Below, one piece after another: positions 23,137 to 35,100 of a stretch of 64,000 nucleotides of DNA. The stretch covers positions 162,030 to 226,029 of the forward strand of contig JANSLP010000025.1 in NCBI GenBank assembly GCA_029298735.1, written 5' to 3'. A model generated the notes under the pieces. It saw only the letters and a list, made by a program, of their open reading frames with translations, was not told the origin of the DNA and searched no databases. This DNA comes from Ophiostoma sp. CBS 140.51 (taxonomy: Eukaryota; Ascomycota; Sordariomycetes; Ophiostomatales; Ophiostomataceae). The position numbers and the translations under genes were made by a program. The stretch's first letter is position 1. Each line of letters begins with the position of its first letter.

Positions 23137-24732
23137 ATGAAGGCCTCAACACTTTGGGCTTCGGCCCTCTGCCTTTTCGGCGGCCTGTCTGCCGTCGCCG
23201 GCAAGAAGATCAACTCGTTCCCCAAGCCGCCCGGTATCAAGGCCTACGACCACCCGGACGTCAAGTCCGCCGGCATTATTGACGGCACTTTCGACCAGCC
23301 GGTCGACCACAACGACCCGTCCAAGGGCACCTTCTCGAACCGCTTTTGGTTCTCCACCAAGTACTGGAAGGGCCCCGGTTCGCCCGTCTTCCTGTTCATG
23401 CCCGGCGAGTCGGACGCCAGCCTGTACCTTGGCTACCTCGACAACTCCACCATCCCCGGCCTGTACGCCGAGGTCTTTGGTGGCCTCGTTGTTATTATTG
23501 AGCGTATGTACAAATCCCCCTCTGAAGTATTTGATTTCACCCACTAACATTTTATAGACCGCTACTGGGGCGAGTCCCTTCCTTTCGACACTCTGACGGC
23601 CGAGACGATGCAGTACCTCGATCTTCCCCAGGCCATGATGGACATTACCTACTTCGCCAAGAACGTCTCCTTCGACCTCGGCGGCAACCTCGGCACCAAC
23701 GACAACTCTGACAACGCTCCCTGGGTCCTGGTCGGCGGCTCTTACCCCGGCGCCCTGACGGCCTGGATCCAGCAGAAGGAGCCCGGCGTCTTTTATGCTC
23801 ACCACGCATCGTCTGCTGTCGTCGAAACCATTACCGACTTCTACACCTACTTCGCGCCCGTCGAGGAGGCCCTGCCCCGCAACTGCTCGGCTGATGTCCG
23901 CGCCGTCATCCAGTACGTCGACCACGTTCTTGTCAACGGCAACGCCGACGAGGTCCAGGAGCTCAAGAACTACTTTGGCCTCGGCATGCTCGACCACAAC
24001 GACGACTTTGCTGTCCAGGTCTCCATCCCGCTGCGCCAGTGGCAGGAGAACGAGGCCTACGTTCAGAACTTTTGCGACTACCTCGAGACCACCGGCGAGA
24101 CCCACATTGTCCTCTCCAACCCCAACGGTGTCGGCCTTGCTACGGCCCTCCCGCTGTACGCCTCCTTCATCAACCAGACCCGCGGCCCCACCTGTGCTGG
24201 TGGCAACGGCACCGCCTGCAACACCTATGTGAACGAGGGCGACTTCAACGACCCTACCGACTTCACCGACAGCCGTCAGTGGGACTGGCTGCTCTGCCAC
24301 AACCCCTTTGGCTGGTGGCAGGTCGGCCCCAACGTCACCGACGGCACCAACATCATCTCCCAGTTTGCCGACGTCAACTTTTACGCCCGCCAGTGCCCCC
24401 TGATCTTCCCCAAGACCAACGGCTATGTCTCTGGCTGGGCCGAGGGCTTCACCCCTGAGCACCTTGATCTCTACACTGGTGGCTGGAACGCGCCCTACAA
24501 CAAGGTCCTCTTTGTCAACGGCGAGGTCGACCCCTGGCGGTCTGCCACCGTCTCGTCTGACTACCGCCCCGGCGGCCGTCGTGACAGCACCTCGGACGCG
24601 CCCATCTGGGTCGTCCCCGCCGGCAACCACTGCCCCGAGCTGCTGCTCGAGTACTACGAGGGTGCCCCCGATCTGTACAAGGAGATCTTTGCCACCATGA
24701 AGGGCTGGTTGGCTGAGTGGAAGAAGAACTAA
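23137..24732 (+). CDS. Secreted serine peptidase, family S28 (Pro-Xaa carboxypeptidase-like)
   Basis: Exons 23137-23503 and 23558-24732 give 513 residues. The intron is GTATGT..TTATAG with a CTAAC branch site, and joining restores EHRYWGESLPF, the conserved S28 block. The N-terminus MKASTLWASALCLFGGLSAVAG is a clear signal peptide. The catalytic triad is visible: Ser183 in GGSYPGALTAW, Asp447 in GEVDPWRSATV and His480 in AGNHCPEL. Several Asn-X-Ser/Thr sites fit secretion. S28 enzymes cleave after proline, either as lysosomal-type carboxypeptidases or dipeptidyl peptidases, and fungi secrete them to digest proline-rich peptides. Codon use is strongly C-ending, suggesting high expression, and this produces a long meaningless frame on the opposite strand. 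The gene stands alone, with a 5S rRNA gene pointing towards its 3' end. Confidence 0.93.
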
Positions 24733-25051
24733 AGGAGAGATATGTGTGGTCTTTTGATTTGATTTTTTGACAAGCTTTTTTGTTTCCTTTCTTCTTTTTT
24801 GCATCATGCATGGCGTTTTCAGTGTCTTCTCCTTTTTTTCTTCTACCATAATCTAGTCATTTGTTTACTATCTGGTATATATATCCTCTGGGTGAAAAGA
24901 ACCTCCGCATGTTTTATAGAAATCCATTAACATAATACAAGGAGCATACTCTAAAGATCTTGCAGTATGCGTGAGAAGAAGTGAGCACATATTTTACAGC
25001 AGCAAAAAACTAAAAGACACATCAAAAAGATAAGGAATAGGAAAGATCGAC

Positions 25052-25056
25052 AAAAA
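25052..25056 (-). terminator. RNA polymerase III terminator (T5)
   Basis: On the minus strand the 5S gene runs into TTTTT at 25056-25052, the standard Pol III stop signal. The first T also pairs as the last base of helix I. Confidence 0.8.
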
Positions 25057-25174
25057 CGTACAGCAGCGGGTATTCGCTGGTCGTCACCGACCCAACTACT
25101 AATCCGCCGATTGCAGGTTTAACTAGGGGAGAGCGGACGGGATCCCGTGTTCTCCTGCATCTGTGGCCGTACGT
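25056..25174 (-). rRNA. 5S ribosomal RNA, intact dispersed copy
   Basis: The minus strand reads ACGTACGGCCACAG..., then GGGATCCCGTCCGCTC, TAGTTAAACCTGC, GGATTAGTAGTTGGGTC, GGTGACGACCAGCGAATACC and CTGTACGT. These are the ordered conserved blocks of ascomycete 5S rRNA, ending in the internal control region (box A-like AGTTAAACCTGC, box C-like GGTCGGTGACGACC). The 5' ACGTAC pairs with the 3' GTACGT to close helix I. The length of 119 nt is normal. It is a single gene outside any rDNA repeat, as in Neurospora and relatives where 5S genes are scattered. I see no clear TATA at -29 upstream, unlike the truncated copy at 62968. Confidence 0.93.
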
Positions 25175-25741
25175 GGAAGACGAGTGTCGTGGTGAGACTG
25201 AAATGGGAGGTGTTGACGGGTGGTGATGCGATGTACAAAGTAAATAAAAGTAAAATGGCCAAATACTCCGACGTTACACAACGCCACTTTACCTCTTACT
25301 CTTTAAATGACTGTCACACTTTTGGAAACGTAAAATTGATTACGTGCATTCATTGACGATTATGTTGAACATTTTTATTTTCATTATGTTTTTGTACTTG
25401 TAGTTTCCCTGCTCGCTTGAGCCTTCCACTCTCCATGCTTCATGCTCTTCGTCAAATTTCCTCCTCTTCTACAAATCTTATGTCCATGCTTTTATGCCTT
25501 TTTACTTTTACATCTTGTACTTCGTGCTTCCTCCCCTCGTCTTTGTCCTTCTCGTCCTCCTCTTTCCCTCCCATCCTCAATGCTGCCAATTATACAAATG
25601 CCGGTATCTTGCTCATGAAAAAAAAATGTCACCAAATAAAAAACAAACTGCCACCTCATATCTCTTAAAAATCCCCAAACGGGTATTTTTTCTATTTCTC
25701 CCTCTTGTCCTCGAGTCTCCCCAAATATCCACTCCCCGCGC

Positions 25742-28700
25742 CTAACCAGTAAACCGGAACCGCGCAGCCTCCAGCTGGCCCAGTCCATCCCGCGGCGCCA
25801 CGTACCGCCGCCGGTACGAGTTGGTAAAGTCTTGCAGCAAAGCCCTAACCTGCCGCAGCCCGCCCTGCGCCGGGTTCTGCAGCCGGTCCCGGATCTTGGC
25901 CACCAGCCGCTGCACCTCAACGGCCGAGACTGTGCCCGCCGGCAGCATCAGCAGCGTCCGCTCGACCCACACGGTCGTCTCTGTCGGCAGCAGCTCAAAC
26001 ATTGACAGCAGCACACCGCTGCCGTCGGCGAAGCAGTCGCGTGGGAAAGTAATCATCATGCCCGCCAGCACCTGTTTGACGAGTACCTCGCCACGCACGG
26101 CCAGCAGCTGCTGCACAATCGCCTGTAGTTGCTGGCGCATAGCCGAGCCGTCCGCGGGCAAATCGGGCGTCGATGAGGCCGGGTTGGCGCTGCCGTACGT
26201 CAGCAGGTCGCGCAGGTAGTGCAGGGTGGCCGACAGGGGTTCGCGCTGCTCGAGGGCGAGGGCGGATATGGCGGCCTCGAAGATGGGCGTAAATAGGGGC
26301 GATGGGATGAGACGCTGCGGGTAAAACAACAAAGCGTCGACGAGCAGGCGGAAAAAGTCCTCAATCACATCGGGCAGCTCGGCCGCTGGCAGGTCTGACA
26401 TGAAGCGCAGCACGCTTGTGGCCTGGGACTCGAAAAACACGTAAATGTTCTCGGTAATCTGGGCGTCGACGTGGTCACGGTTCTCAGAGAACTCACGCAG
26501 GATGGCGCCCGTCACCCACAGGAAGCACCCTTGCTTGGACACCGTGAAGCCCTCGGCCAGCTTGTTGGCCATGGGCGCCAGCAGCGGCGTCATGTCTGTG
26601 CGGTACGAAATGACCATGAAGCGCCAGCAGCGGCAGACGCGTTCGCAGATCGGGGTGAAGGTGAAGAAGTTCTCGAGGACGGTGGACAGCACGTGGAACA
26701 CCTCCTGCCAGTACTTGATGGCTGGGTTCTCCTGGCCCTCGGGGACGTAGGGGACGACAATCTGGACAAACGTCGTAATCAGCTGCAGGTGGTCGGCGAC
26801 AGCCAGCTTGCCCTCCTCGGTCGTGGCGGCGTTGGCCTTGCGCATGAGGCGCTCGATGAGCGGGTCAACGTAGAGCTCGAGCAGCTTGTGGATGTCCTCG
26901 AGTTTCTGGACGGCGACGACGCTGGCGACACCCTCCGTAATCTCCTCTTGGCTCATCTCGGGCAGCTTGTCCAGGATGCCGTCGTAGAACTGCTGCATCT
27001 GGATGACCTGGCCACTCAGCAGCTCGCGGCAATCGGTGCAGAAGAACTTGATGGCCTGCGCGGCGGCGCGAATAATCTCCTTGGACTCGCTCTGGAAGGA
27101 CGACACAATGTAGTTGAACTGTGGCTCCAGGAACTCGGGGTGCTCGGCGGTCCACTCCGTGTAGCGGCCAAAGACCATAATGGTGGCGAACCGCAGCTTC
27201 TCGTGGTTCGGGATCTGCACCAGCAGCGGCATCAACTGTGGCAGGATGGTGTCCTCCTTCTTGCCCACCATACGGCCCATAGCGCGCATAGCGAACAGCG
27301 GGGCCTCCAGCTCTTGCCAATGAGGGACGGACGTCGGAGTGACGAGCGCCGCGTACTTGGCCATCCACGACTTGATCGAGTCGAGCACCTTGGTCAGACA
27401 CTCGGTAATGCCCATGACCTCGCAGGCGTCCTTGAGGGTGTCGCCCATGTGGTGGCGGAACTCGCGGAACTTTTCTTCTTGCTCGCGGTCGCCGTCAAAC
27501 AGGTCGAGGGTGGCGTTGGTCGCGGTGCTGCTATCGGCGGCCGCAATGGCGGCAGCATCGTCCTCGTCGGGCCGCGGGTACTGCAGACGGACGAGCATAA
27601 TATCAACGAGCTTGGCGTAAACATCGACGAGCTGCAGGCGCGATTCGATATACCGCTCCAGCACCAGGTATTGCTTCAGCTCGTACCAGAAACCGAATGT
27701 GTACTTGATGACGTCACACTCCTTGTCGAGGGCGGCGCACTCCAGCAGCGCATCGATGAGCGGGCGGAAGTGGACAGGCTCGCGGGCAATAGCCACGACC
27801 CACGAATCACCGGCATCGGCAAAGAGAAGCGTCAAAGACTTGAAGCTCTCGGCGTCCTCCTCCTCTGCGTACTTGCGGATGTTTGGCCGCAGCTCGATGA
27901 TGCGCGGCAGGAGAGCTTGAATGGTGTCGAGGTTGTCGTCGACGTCGCGCGTCTCGCGGCAGATGGTGCCCAGACAGTCTGTCGCGGCCTGGATGGTGGC
28001 CTCGTTGCCGATGGCCGAGATGACGACATTGAGGAGGGGCGAGTTGACGATGCTGCTGACGGGGACTTCACGCAGCCACGAGGTGATGCACTCGAGTAGG
28101 AGGGGGCCGTTTGATGCGGCGACTGGAAGGACGGATGGTTAGTAAATGATAAGGAGTGGCGATTTGGTAAAATCCCGGGTTGGGGGACTCACGCGGAGAT
28201 TGGGAGTAGGACGTCAGCAGAGCAATGACCTCCTCGGCATTACCGCCCAGCAGCTCTTGTGTCCGGTCGGCAAGTTCCTCCTCTGACAAGGTGATCTTGC
28301 GGCCCTCGGTGACCTCTTCGGGCAGCACGCGCAGGAAATCGAGAATGCAGGCGTGGCTGTCGACGTCGTCGCCGAGCGCTCCTATCACGGTCGGTAGCAC
28401 ATCCTTCCACTCGGTCATCTGGATAGCCAGGATGGCGAGACACACACACAGCTGGACGCGGACAGGCCGCGGGCCGGACGCAAACTTCTTCAGCAGCAGC
28501 AGTATCTGATTGCGCAGCTCGGGCAGGTGGGCGGGTTGGACCTGGGTGGCGAGGTCAAATGTGATCTGAAAGTATTAGAGGTTGTGGGTTAGACGGAGAA
28601 CGGAATGGACGCAGGTTCGGGGCCGAAGTAGAGCAGGACGCGGGAGCGTAGAGTTCGAGTTCGGAAACAGGATAATCGGAATGTAGACGGCGTACCTTGC

Positions 28701-28985
28701 CCTTCAGCGTTGTTGCGGCAAACAGCATGGCCTCAGCCTCGAGAGGGGACTGCAGGATTGTGATTGTGACGGACCATGCGCTCTCCTAGTTGATGTTAGT
28801 ATGTGAGGGCCAGGCGTGATATATGTATATGCAGGTTGTGCGTGCACAGGACGAACCGATTTCTGGAAGCGCGCAAGGTAGTCCATGGCGGCTGTCTTCT
28901 TGCTGGCCTCACTGCCACGCATCGTGGCCATTGCGGCCAGAACGTTTTCGGGTGTGAACACCTCGGCGGCGCCATTTGATGCCAT
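25742..28985 (-). CDS. MTR10: Nuclear import receptor Mtr10 / transportin-3 (importin-beta family), four exons
   Basis: Exons 28857-28985, 28696-28785, 28193-28565 and 25742-28122 join in frame to 990 residues, close to the yeast Mtr10 and human TNPO3 size of about 920-970. The N-terminus (FTPENVLAAMATMRG, FQKS-ESAWSVTITILQSP, AEAMLFAATTLKGKI) is the importin-beta N-terminal domain. The segment after it (LPELRNQILLLLKKF, VQLCVCLAILAIQM, LDFLRVLPEEV) is the exportin-1-like helical repeat typical of this subfamily. The rest is HEAT-type helices, with FGFWYELKQYL and ATIMVFGRYTEW recognisable. Mtr10 carries SR-like and mRNA-binding proteins such as Npl3 into the nucleus and has a role in tRNA retrograde import. 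Intron 1 has an unusual GTTCGT donor. The opposite strand also has a long open frame, which is only a codon-bias shadow. Confidence 0.9.
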
Positions 28986-30011
28986 GGTGGGCGGTAGATG
29001 AGGGGTATGAGGGTATGGAAGATAGGTCGTCGGATGTGTTGGCGAGGGACAGTCGCTTCACGATCGACCGGAAGGAATATGTCGAGGACGACAGATGAGG
29101 TCGAGAAAGAGGTCGAAGAAAAGACGCGATATCGGTTCTAATAGACTGTCGGTTGCTGGGATGGATCTGACAACTCGCTAGATGCAAATGAAAGGGGAAA
29201 GCTTCGTGTCGGGTCGAGTGCTCGTCGAAAACAAACCACGCCTTGGTGATGGTCGAGATGAAGGAAAGGCAGAAGTGAATGCGATGCGGCGAAAACGAGA
29301 CAAACAAGCAGCGCGGGGCAGCTGTCGGCAATGCGAGCGAAATGCTAGGCGGACCGAGGGGCGCGACAGCTGGTGGTGTAGTGAGGGACAGCGACGAGGG
29401 TGGCGGCGTGCACGGTCGCAGAGTGTCGCTCAGAGGTGAAGGAGAGGATATCAAAAAGAGCAAAACGAAGAGGTAAATGCTGTGAGGAAAGTTGCAGATG
29501 TAAGATGTCCTATTACGAGGAACTCTCTTTGGGCTCCTTCCGTCTGGAAAAGGTTGCGATCCAAATTGGCAGCTGCGGACGGACCCAAGCGGGAAAGTGC
29601 TAATGCCACCACACCCCGAAAGCAAATCAAACAAGAAAATTTTAGTAGGCAAGAGCAACCGGCACAAGCGTGGGCAAGCGTGGGCAAAGGGCCGCCACAA
29701 TGCGTCTTTGTTGCCAGGAAGGTGGGGCAGGTGCTGAGGGGCCCAGAGGGGAAAGACGCTCAATACAGGCAAACAAGGAGGGGTGCGGCCCTGTGCAATG
29801 CCTGTGCGGTGGGTGGCGCCTCCCAGTTTGCCCGCTAAAACAGGGGTCGCCTCCAGGCTTTTCGTCCAATATTACAGCGCATGTACTCTCCAGCCTCGCT
29901 TAGTCATTGGAGATGTTCAACATGAACGTCCATCAGTTCAACGGCACTTCGTTCTGGAGTGATCGTGTTTCGTCATGTTGTGTCATTTCTATTTCGTGGA
30001 TATATATGTGT
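28986..30011. other. Intergenic region upstream of MTR10
   Basis: About 1.0 kb of promoter and leader for the minus-strand MTR10 gene, then the 3' flank of the cyclo-ligase gene. On the minus strand it is pyrimidine-rich near 29040-29470. No gene is supported. Confidence 0.5.
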
Positions 30012-30854
30012 CTATTTTGTTGTGTTTGCCCCAGCTGCTGGTATTATTACCGTGCCGTCGCCCGTAATGAGGCCGTCCAGCGGCTGGTCGTGAGGACCTG
30101 TAGGCACAGAGTGGGCAGGCATAACTTGCTCAGAAAGAGCAAGTCCGTAGAGCCGGACAGCTTGGGACGACGGTTGATCTTTGGGTGCGAGTTTTAGTGC
30201 GTAGCGGTGCAGGAAGTAGTCGTAGAAGCCCCGGCCGTGACCGCAGCGGTGGATACGCCGTGTCTCGGGATGGACGTCAAAAGCGACCCCGGGCATAAGA
30301 ATAAGGTCGAGGGCAGACAATGCCAGCTTTTCCTCTCCTTCTTCTTGTGTCTTGGATGCCTTGTCAGTCTCTTGAGAGCCGTCACCGAGAACACGGATCC
30401 GTGTAAGCACGCTACTAGCCGACACACTCGGAATGCCCCATTTGTCGCACTCCAACGACTCGTAGTCGGCCACGTCGTGCAGCTGGACCATGTCCATGAC
30501 GCGTGGCGGAACATAGTCGCCGGCCTTAATTGTTGCTGCCGGCTTGTGCAGATATGGCACAAACACTTGCTTGCCCGCGGCAAGGGCGTGCCGTACAATG
30601 GCATCTGTCTGCACTTCGGCGGCGGGCATCGACAAGAAGACGGCCACACGACGGGCGTCCACAAACGGCGGGAATTTGGCAAGCGCTCTGTAGATTGCTG
30701 CACTCTGTGATGCTACTGCGGCTGCTGGTAGAGATCGAAGCTGCTGCTTCATCTGGGTCCGGAGCTGGTTCTTGGCCACAGCCAATGCAGGCGTCGCGCC
30801 TAGAGCGGCACTCGGCGTCATGGTGCCGTCGGATTCGCGAGGCGTCTGTGTCAT
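30012..30854 (-). CDS. 5-formyltetrahydrofolate cyclo-ligase (methenyltetrahydrofolate synthetase)
   Basis: 280 residues from the first in-frame ATG at 30854; a second at 30821 (269 residues) is also possible. The enzyme converts 5-formyl-THF to 5,10-methenyl-THF using ATP, returning stored folate to one-carbon metabolism. Visible features are the N-terminal Lys-Arg helix (VAKNQLRTQMKQQLRSL), VAVFLSMPAAEVQTDAIVRH with the folate-site MP.AEV block, VFVPYLH, and the signature LDLILMPGVAFD followed by GHGRGFYDYFL, the phosphate-binding loop of the family. A lineage-specific acidic and Lys-rich insert (about residues 165-185, SQETDKASKTQEEGEEK) lies between strands. Family members are usually about 200-240 residues, so the excess is in this insert and the N-terminus. 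Confidence 0.93.
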   Translation of the reverse strand: MTQTPRESDGTMTPSAALGATPALAVAKNQLRTQMKQQLRSLPAAAVASQSAAIYRALAKFPPFVDARRVAVFLSMPAAEVQTDAIVRHALAAGKQVFVPYLHKPAATIKAGDYVPPRVMDMVQLHDVADYESLECDKWGIPSVSASSVLTRIRVLGDGSQETDKASKTQEEGEEKLALSALDLILMPGVAFDVHPETRRIHRCGHGRGFYDYFLHRYALKLAPKDQPSSQAVRLYGLALSEQVMPAHSVPTGPHDQPLDGLITGDGTVIIPAAGANTTK

Positions 30855-32170
30855 GGGGAGTGAAGCTGGAGGTGGCTTTCTTCCAGGAGAAGCCTCTGTC
30901 TCTGCCTCAATCTTTGTGTATATCTCTGTCTTCTCAAATCTCAAAGCTCTCAAGAGGCTTCAATTCCCTGGTCGGAGATTCGGCCTATGACGACACGTGC
31001 CGTGTAGACTGGTCAGGGTCCTGGCGAGTCGGTGCACGGCCAGATAAAGTGCGACCCTTTGTGTGATCGCAATGTCCCGCGCGAAGGGGTGTGGTGGATT
31101 GGACGACTATAAGGAGTGATGTGTGTGAAGGGGTGTGTGATATTTTGTGATGGTTGCGTCGTGATTTTTGTGCCTGCCGCGAAAGTAGAGCCTGTGGTTG
31201 GGAAGGTGCGAATGCGGCATAGCGCGCACCTGCTAAAACGCGGGCCTGCACGACACCTGCGGCCGCCTGCAGCTGCCTGCAGAAAACTGCAACAAGCCGT
31301 GACTGTGCACACATACATTGTTCCGCCCAAACGGGACAGAGCGACCCAGCCATGTGGTATTACTCTCTACCCAAATACACAGAGAGCTCAGAAACACCTT
31401 CCATTCTTTTGTTCTTCCCTCCCCGTTCTTTCATACCCCTCGTGACTGTCTTTTCAAAGAAAATAGCGAGTTGAATCGTCCCATCTGGCAGGAACAACCC
31501 ATTGGCACACTGCCGCACTTGCCTTATTGCCTTCAAAGCCCGAGCTGGTGCATTAGTGTGGTCCAACTCCACCTACATCGACAGAAAAGCTTCCAATTCA
31601 CACACTCAACGCTGCCTGCACCTACTTTGCAACCCACCACGATCTTTGACATCAGACCGAAAAACTGCGGCCCAAAACCACGCCAGAAATACGCATATTT
31701 GCCTTGTCAGGCATCTGACATTCTCTGGCCGCTCAATTGGCCGCTTCAGCCCTCCCTGTGCAACAAGCTTGCCTGTCTCGTCGACGCTCCTCCTCCTCGC
31801 GTCAACTTTCTCCCTTTTGGGGGCTTTCGTTTTGAGCGTTTCTTGCAGCGTTCCAGCCCCCTTTATTTCTTCATTTTATTTATCACCGCCTCTCATCAAG
31901 GCCTGGCTTACCATCTCTGATCCCCCGTCACGCGTCCGCAACCTGTATTTCAGCCCACCTGTTCACCGCACTCTTGTGTAGTACTCTGTCCTCCACCACC
32001 GCCCATCTCCATTCTTTTCCCTCCCCACTCACACGACAGCTATTATGTCAAGGTAGCCTGGAAGTCTGGTAGTTTTGTCGCTATCCGCGCTCCAGCCGCC
32101 CGTCGATCGACTACGCTCTTATCCACATCCAACCCCCCTGTCCCTGTGGCCGCCCCGCCGAGCCCGCTGG
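30855..32170. other. Divergent promoter region between the cyclo-ligase and OPT genes
   Basis: 1.3 kb between two divergent genes. The half nearest the OPT gene is rich in C and T on the plus strand, as a fungal leader is. A three-codon upstream reading frame lies at 32045-32056. No other gene is evident. Confidence 0.5.
32045..32056 (+). promoter_or_regulatory. Short upstream open reading frame (ATG-TCA-AGG-TAG)
   Basis: A minimal uORF encoding Met-Ser-Arg, about 115 bp before the ATG chosen for the OPT transporter. If it is within the transcript it could lower translation of the main frame. The transcript start is unknown. Confidence 0.35.
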
Positions 32171-35100
32171 ATGCCGTCTTCTTCTTCCACTGCGGATGCG
32201 ACGCCGCCGCCGCCTCTGCACAGACTTGCATCTACGACACATACTACTGCAGTCGATGCTGCTGAAGGCGCCGCCTCGTTGACGACGTCAATAGACGACA
32301 GGCCAATCACAGACGACGAAAATATCCCTTCCACGACGGACTCGTTTTCTGGCCCCTCGCATTCGCCCTCGCCCTCTGTCCCATCTACCTCACTTATACC
32401 ACCATCCACTTCCTCCCTGTCTCCCTCGCCTGACGTTGTTACTGACGTTGTTATTTCTACTCCGTCTGGTTCTTCTTCTCATCTACCGTCTGCTCCTCCC
32501 ATATCTCAAGCACTACCACATGGCCTGCCAGCCCTCGACACGGCCCCGGAGGAGACAGTCGACAACCTCGACACCCTCGACAACCTCGACAACCCCAATA
32601 CATCCAGACACCGCACAAACGACGGTGATCCCATGACACGAAAACCTCCACCGTCCCTGCGCTCGTCGCCGAGCTTCCACAGCCCGTCCTATGGTGCCGT
32701 GACGGGCGCCGGGTCCGGCACTTCTACGCCGACGGCTGTGGCGACACCTACAGAACCCAACCATCCCCAATCGGAGACGGCCGATCCTCCTCTACGACGT
32801 TCCTCGACCAATGCCACGAGTGCAAGCGCGGCCTCGTCTCGCCACGCCACACTACGGAAAAAGCGGTCTCAGGCAGCATCCCTGTTTGCTCAGTACGATG
32901 CCGTGACGGGTGGCGCTACACGAGTTCCTCCGCCTGAGCTGGAGGTGGAGGCCATGCTTGCCGGTCTGGGTAGTACCCGTTTTGATGCCGCTGGTACGGC
33001 TGCAACTGTGTCGGCTGCGCCAAGCGAGGCCAGCTTTGACAGTGACGGAATGGACGACGACGACGACGACGACGACGAAATAGACAGGCTCTCTAGAAGC
33101 TATTACGATGGCGAGGACGGCGCAGCTTCTGATGCAGGGTACCCCATGCTACACGACATTGATGGCCACAGTAACAGCCATAGATCGCACTACGATGAAG
33201 TACCTGACAGCAGCGTCGGCGAAAGCGAGGAAGCCGGCAAGTCGTCTACCTCGCGCGACCCTTTTGGCGGAGACGAGGAAGACGACGAAGATGCAGCTTC
33301 GTCTAACCCTGCCGATAACTCGCCCTTTGCCCAGGTCCGTGCCTCTGTGGCTCCCGTCGACAACATCCTGCTCTCAATCAGCACACCACGCATGTGGTTT
33401 TTGTCCACACTCTTCTCCATCCTCGGCTCGTCCACAAACCTCTTTTTCTCCCTGCGCTACCCCAGTGTCGCCATCACACCCGTTATTGCCCTACTCCTTG
33501 TCCACCCACTCGGCCTTGCCTGGGACGTGCTTCTCAAACGAGCCGACGATCCACCCGAAGAGTTTGTCGACGGTGGTCTTGTGCGAAACTCGGGCCAGCA
33601 TGCACGCCACATTCGCGGCCGCCTGGGCCGTCTCCGTCTGTGGCTGTCACAGGGTAGCTGGAACGAAAAGGAGCACACCTGCGTCTATGTGAGCAGCAAT
33701 GTCTCCTTCGGCTTCGCCTTTGCAACGGACGTCATCGTAGAACAGACCCACTTCTACAAGCAGGACGTCAGTATCATCTACCAGCTGCTACTCATTATCT
33801 CGACACAGGTCTTGGGCTACACCTTCGCAGGTCTCTCACGTCGCTTCCTTGTACGGCCCAGTGGCATGATCTGGCCGTCCACACTCATGTCGGCCGCCAT
33901 GTTTGCGACCTTACACAAGGAGGAGAACAAGCCGGCCAATGGCTGGCGGATCAGCCGCTGGCACTTTTTCTATTGCGTCTTTATCGGCGCATTTTTATTC
34001 TACTTCATCCCGGGCCTGCTTATGCCAGCTCTCAGCTACTTCAACGTCATCACTTGGTTCGCGCCCAAGAACGTCGTTGTGGCGAACCTGTTCGGCGTTG
34101 TATCCGGCCTGGGCCTGTTCCCCATGACCTTTGACTGGGCGCAGATTGCCTACATCGGCTCACCTCTCCTGACACCTTTCTGGGCCGCTATGAACGTCGT
34201 CGGCGGCCTCGTTGTAGTCATGTGGATCATTGCCCCGATCGCCTACTACAGCAGTTGGCTCTACTCGTCTTTTATGCCTATTCTGTCAGCCTCGGTGTTC
34301 GACAACAAGGGCCAGGTCTACGATGTCAGCCGTATCCTGACGTCCGACTTTATGTTTGACCGCGAAGCCTACAGCAACTACAGCCGTGTATTCTTGCCCA
34401 TCACCTACGTCCTCAGTTACGGCGTGCAGTTTGCAGGACTGGCTTCACTATTGACACACACGGCCTGCTGGCATGGGAAAGACATTTGGCGTCAGTGGCG
34501 CCAGTCGTTGGACGAGGCTAAAGAGCAAAAGGCGGCCAGCAAACGGGCAGCGAGCATGAGTGGAGGTACCGGTCGAGACGGCGTCTATCAGCCTGTGCCA
34601 TCCGGTGCAGAGAACGCTATCGACGACGACGAAACGGATGTTGACAACCCCAGTTCCGCCAATCTGGCGTCCAATGCCGTTCCTATGCAGTCCGCGGCCA
34701 GCCTTAACATGAGCGACTCCAACATGGACGGCCTAATGAGCCATGAGGATGTACACAACCGCCTTATGAAGCGGTACAAGGATGCGCCCATGTGGTGGTA
34801 TCTAGTCACCTTTGTGTCCATGACGGCCGTCGGCATGTTCATCGTCGAGTACTATCCCATCCATCTTCCATGGTACGGCTTACTCCTCGCCCTCGGCATC
34901 TGCACCATACTCTTTATCCCCATTGGAATCATCATGGCCGTCACCAACCAGCACGTCAGCATCTATCTAATCTGCCAGCTGGTATGCGGTGCCGTGTTCC
35001 CCGGTCGGCCCGTCGCCAACATGGTTTTTGTCACCTACGGCTACATCTCGTCCGCCCAAGGCATTAAGTTCTGTGCCGACCTCAAGCTCGGCCACTACAT

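Larger units (their letters stand above)
24733..25741. other. Intergenic region carrying the 5S rRNA gene
   Basis: A 1.0 kb spacer between the ends of the peptidase gene (+) and the Mtr10 gene (-), which are convergent. Apart from the 5S gene at 25056-25174 it is T-rich, with a pyrimidine-rich stretch at about 25400-25720. No other gene is seen. Confidence 0.6.

Noticed and set aside
23146..24849. 567-codon minus-strand open frame opposite the S28 peptidase
   Set aside because: It mirrors a gene with strongly C-ending codons, has no domain, and its Val/Gly/Asp-rich composition is what antisense of such codons gives.
26471..28099. 542-codon plus-strand open frame opposite MTR10
   Set aside because: Antisense shadow of a conserved gene; it crosses an MTR10 intron and has no recognisable domain.
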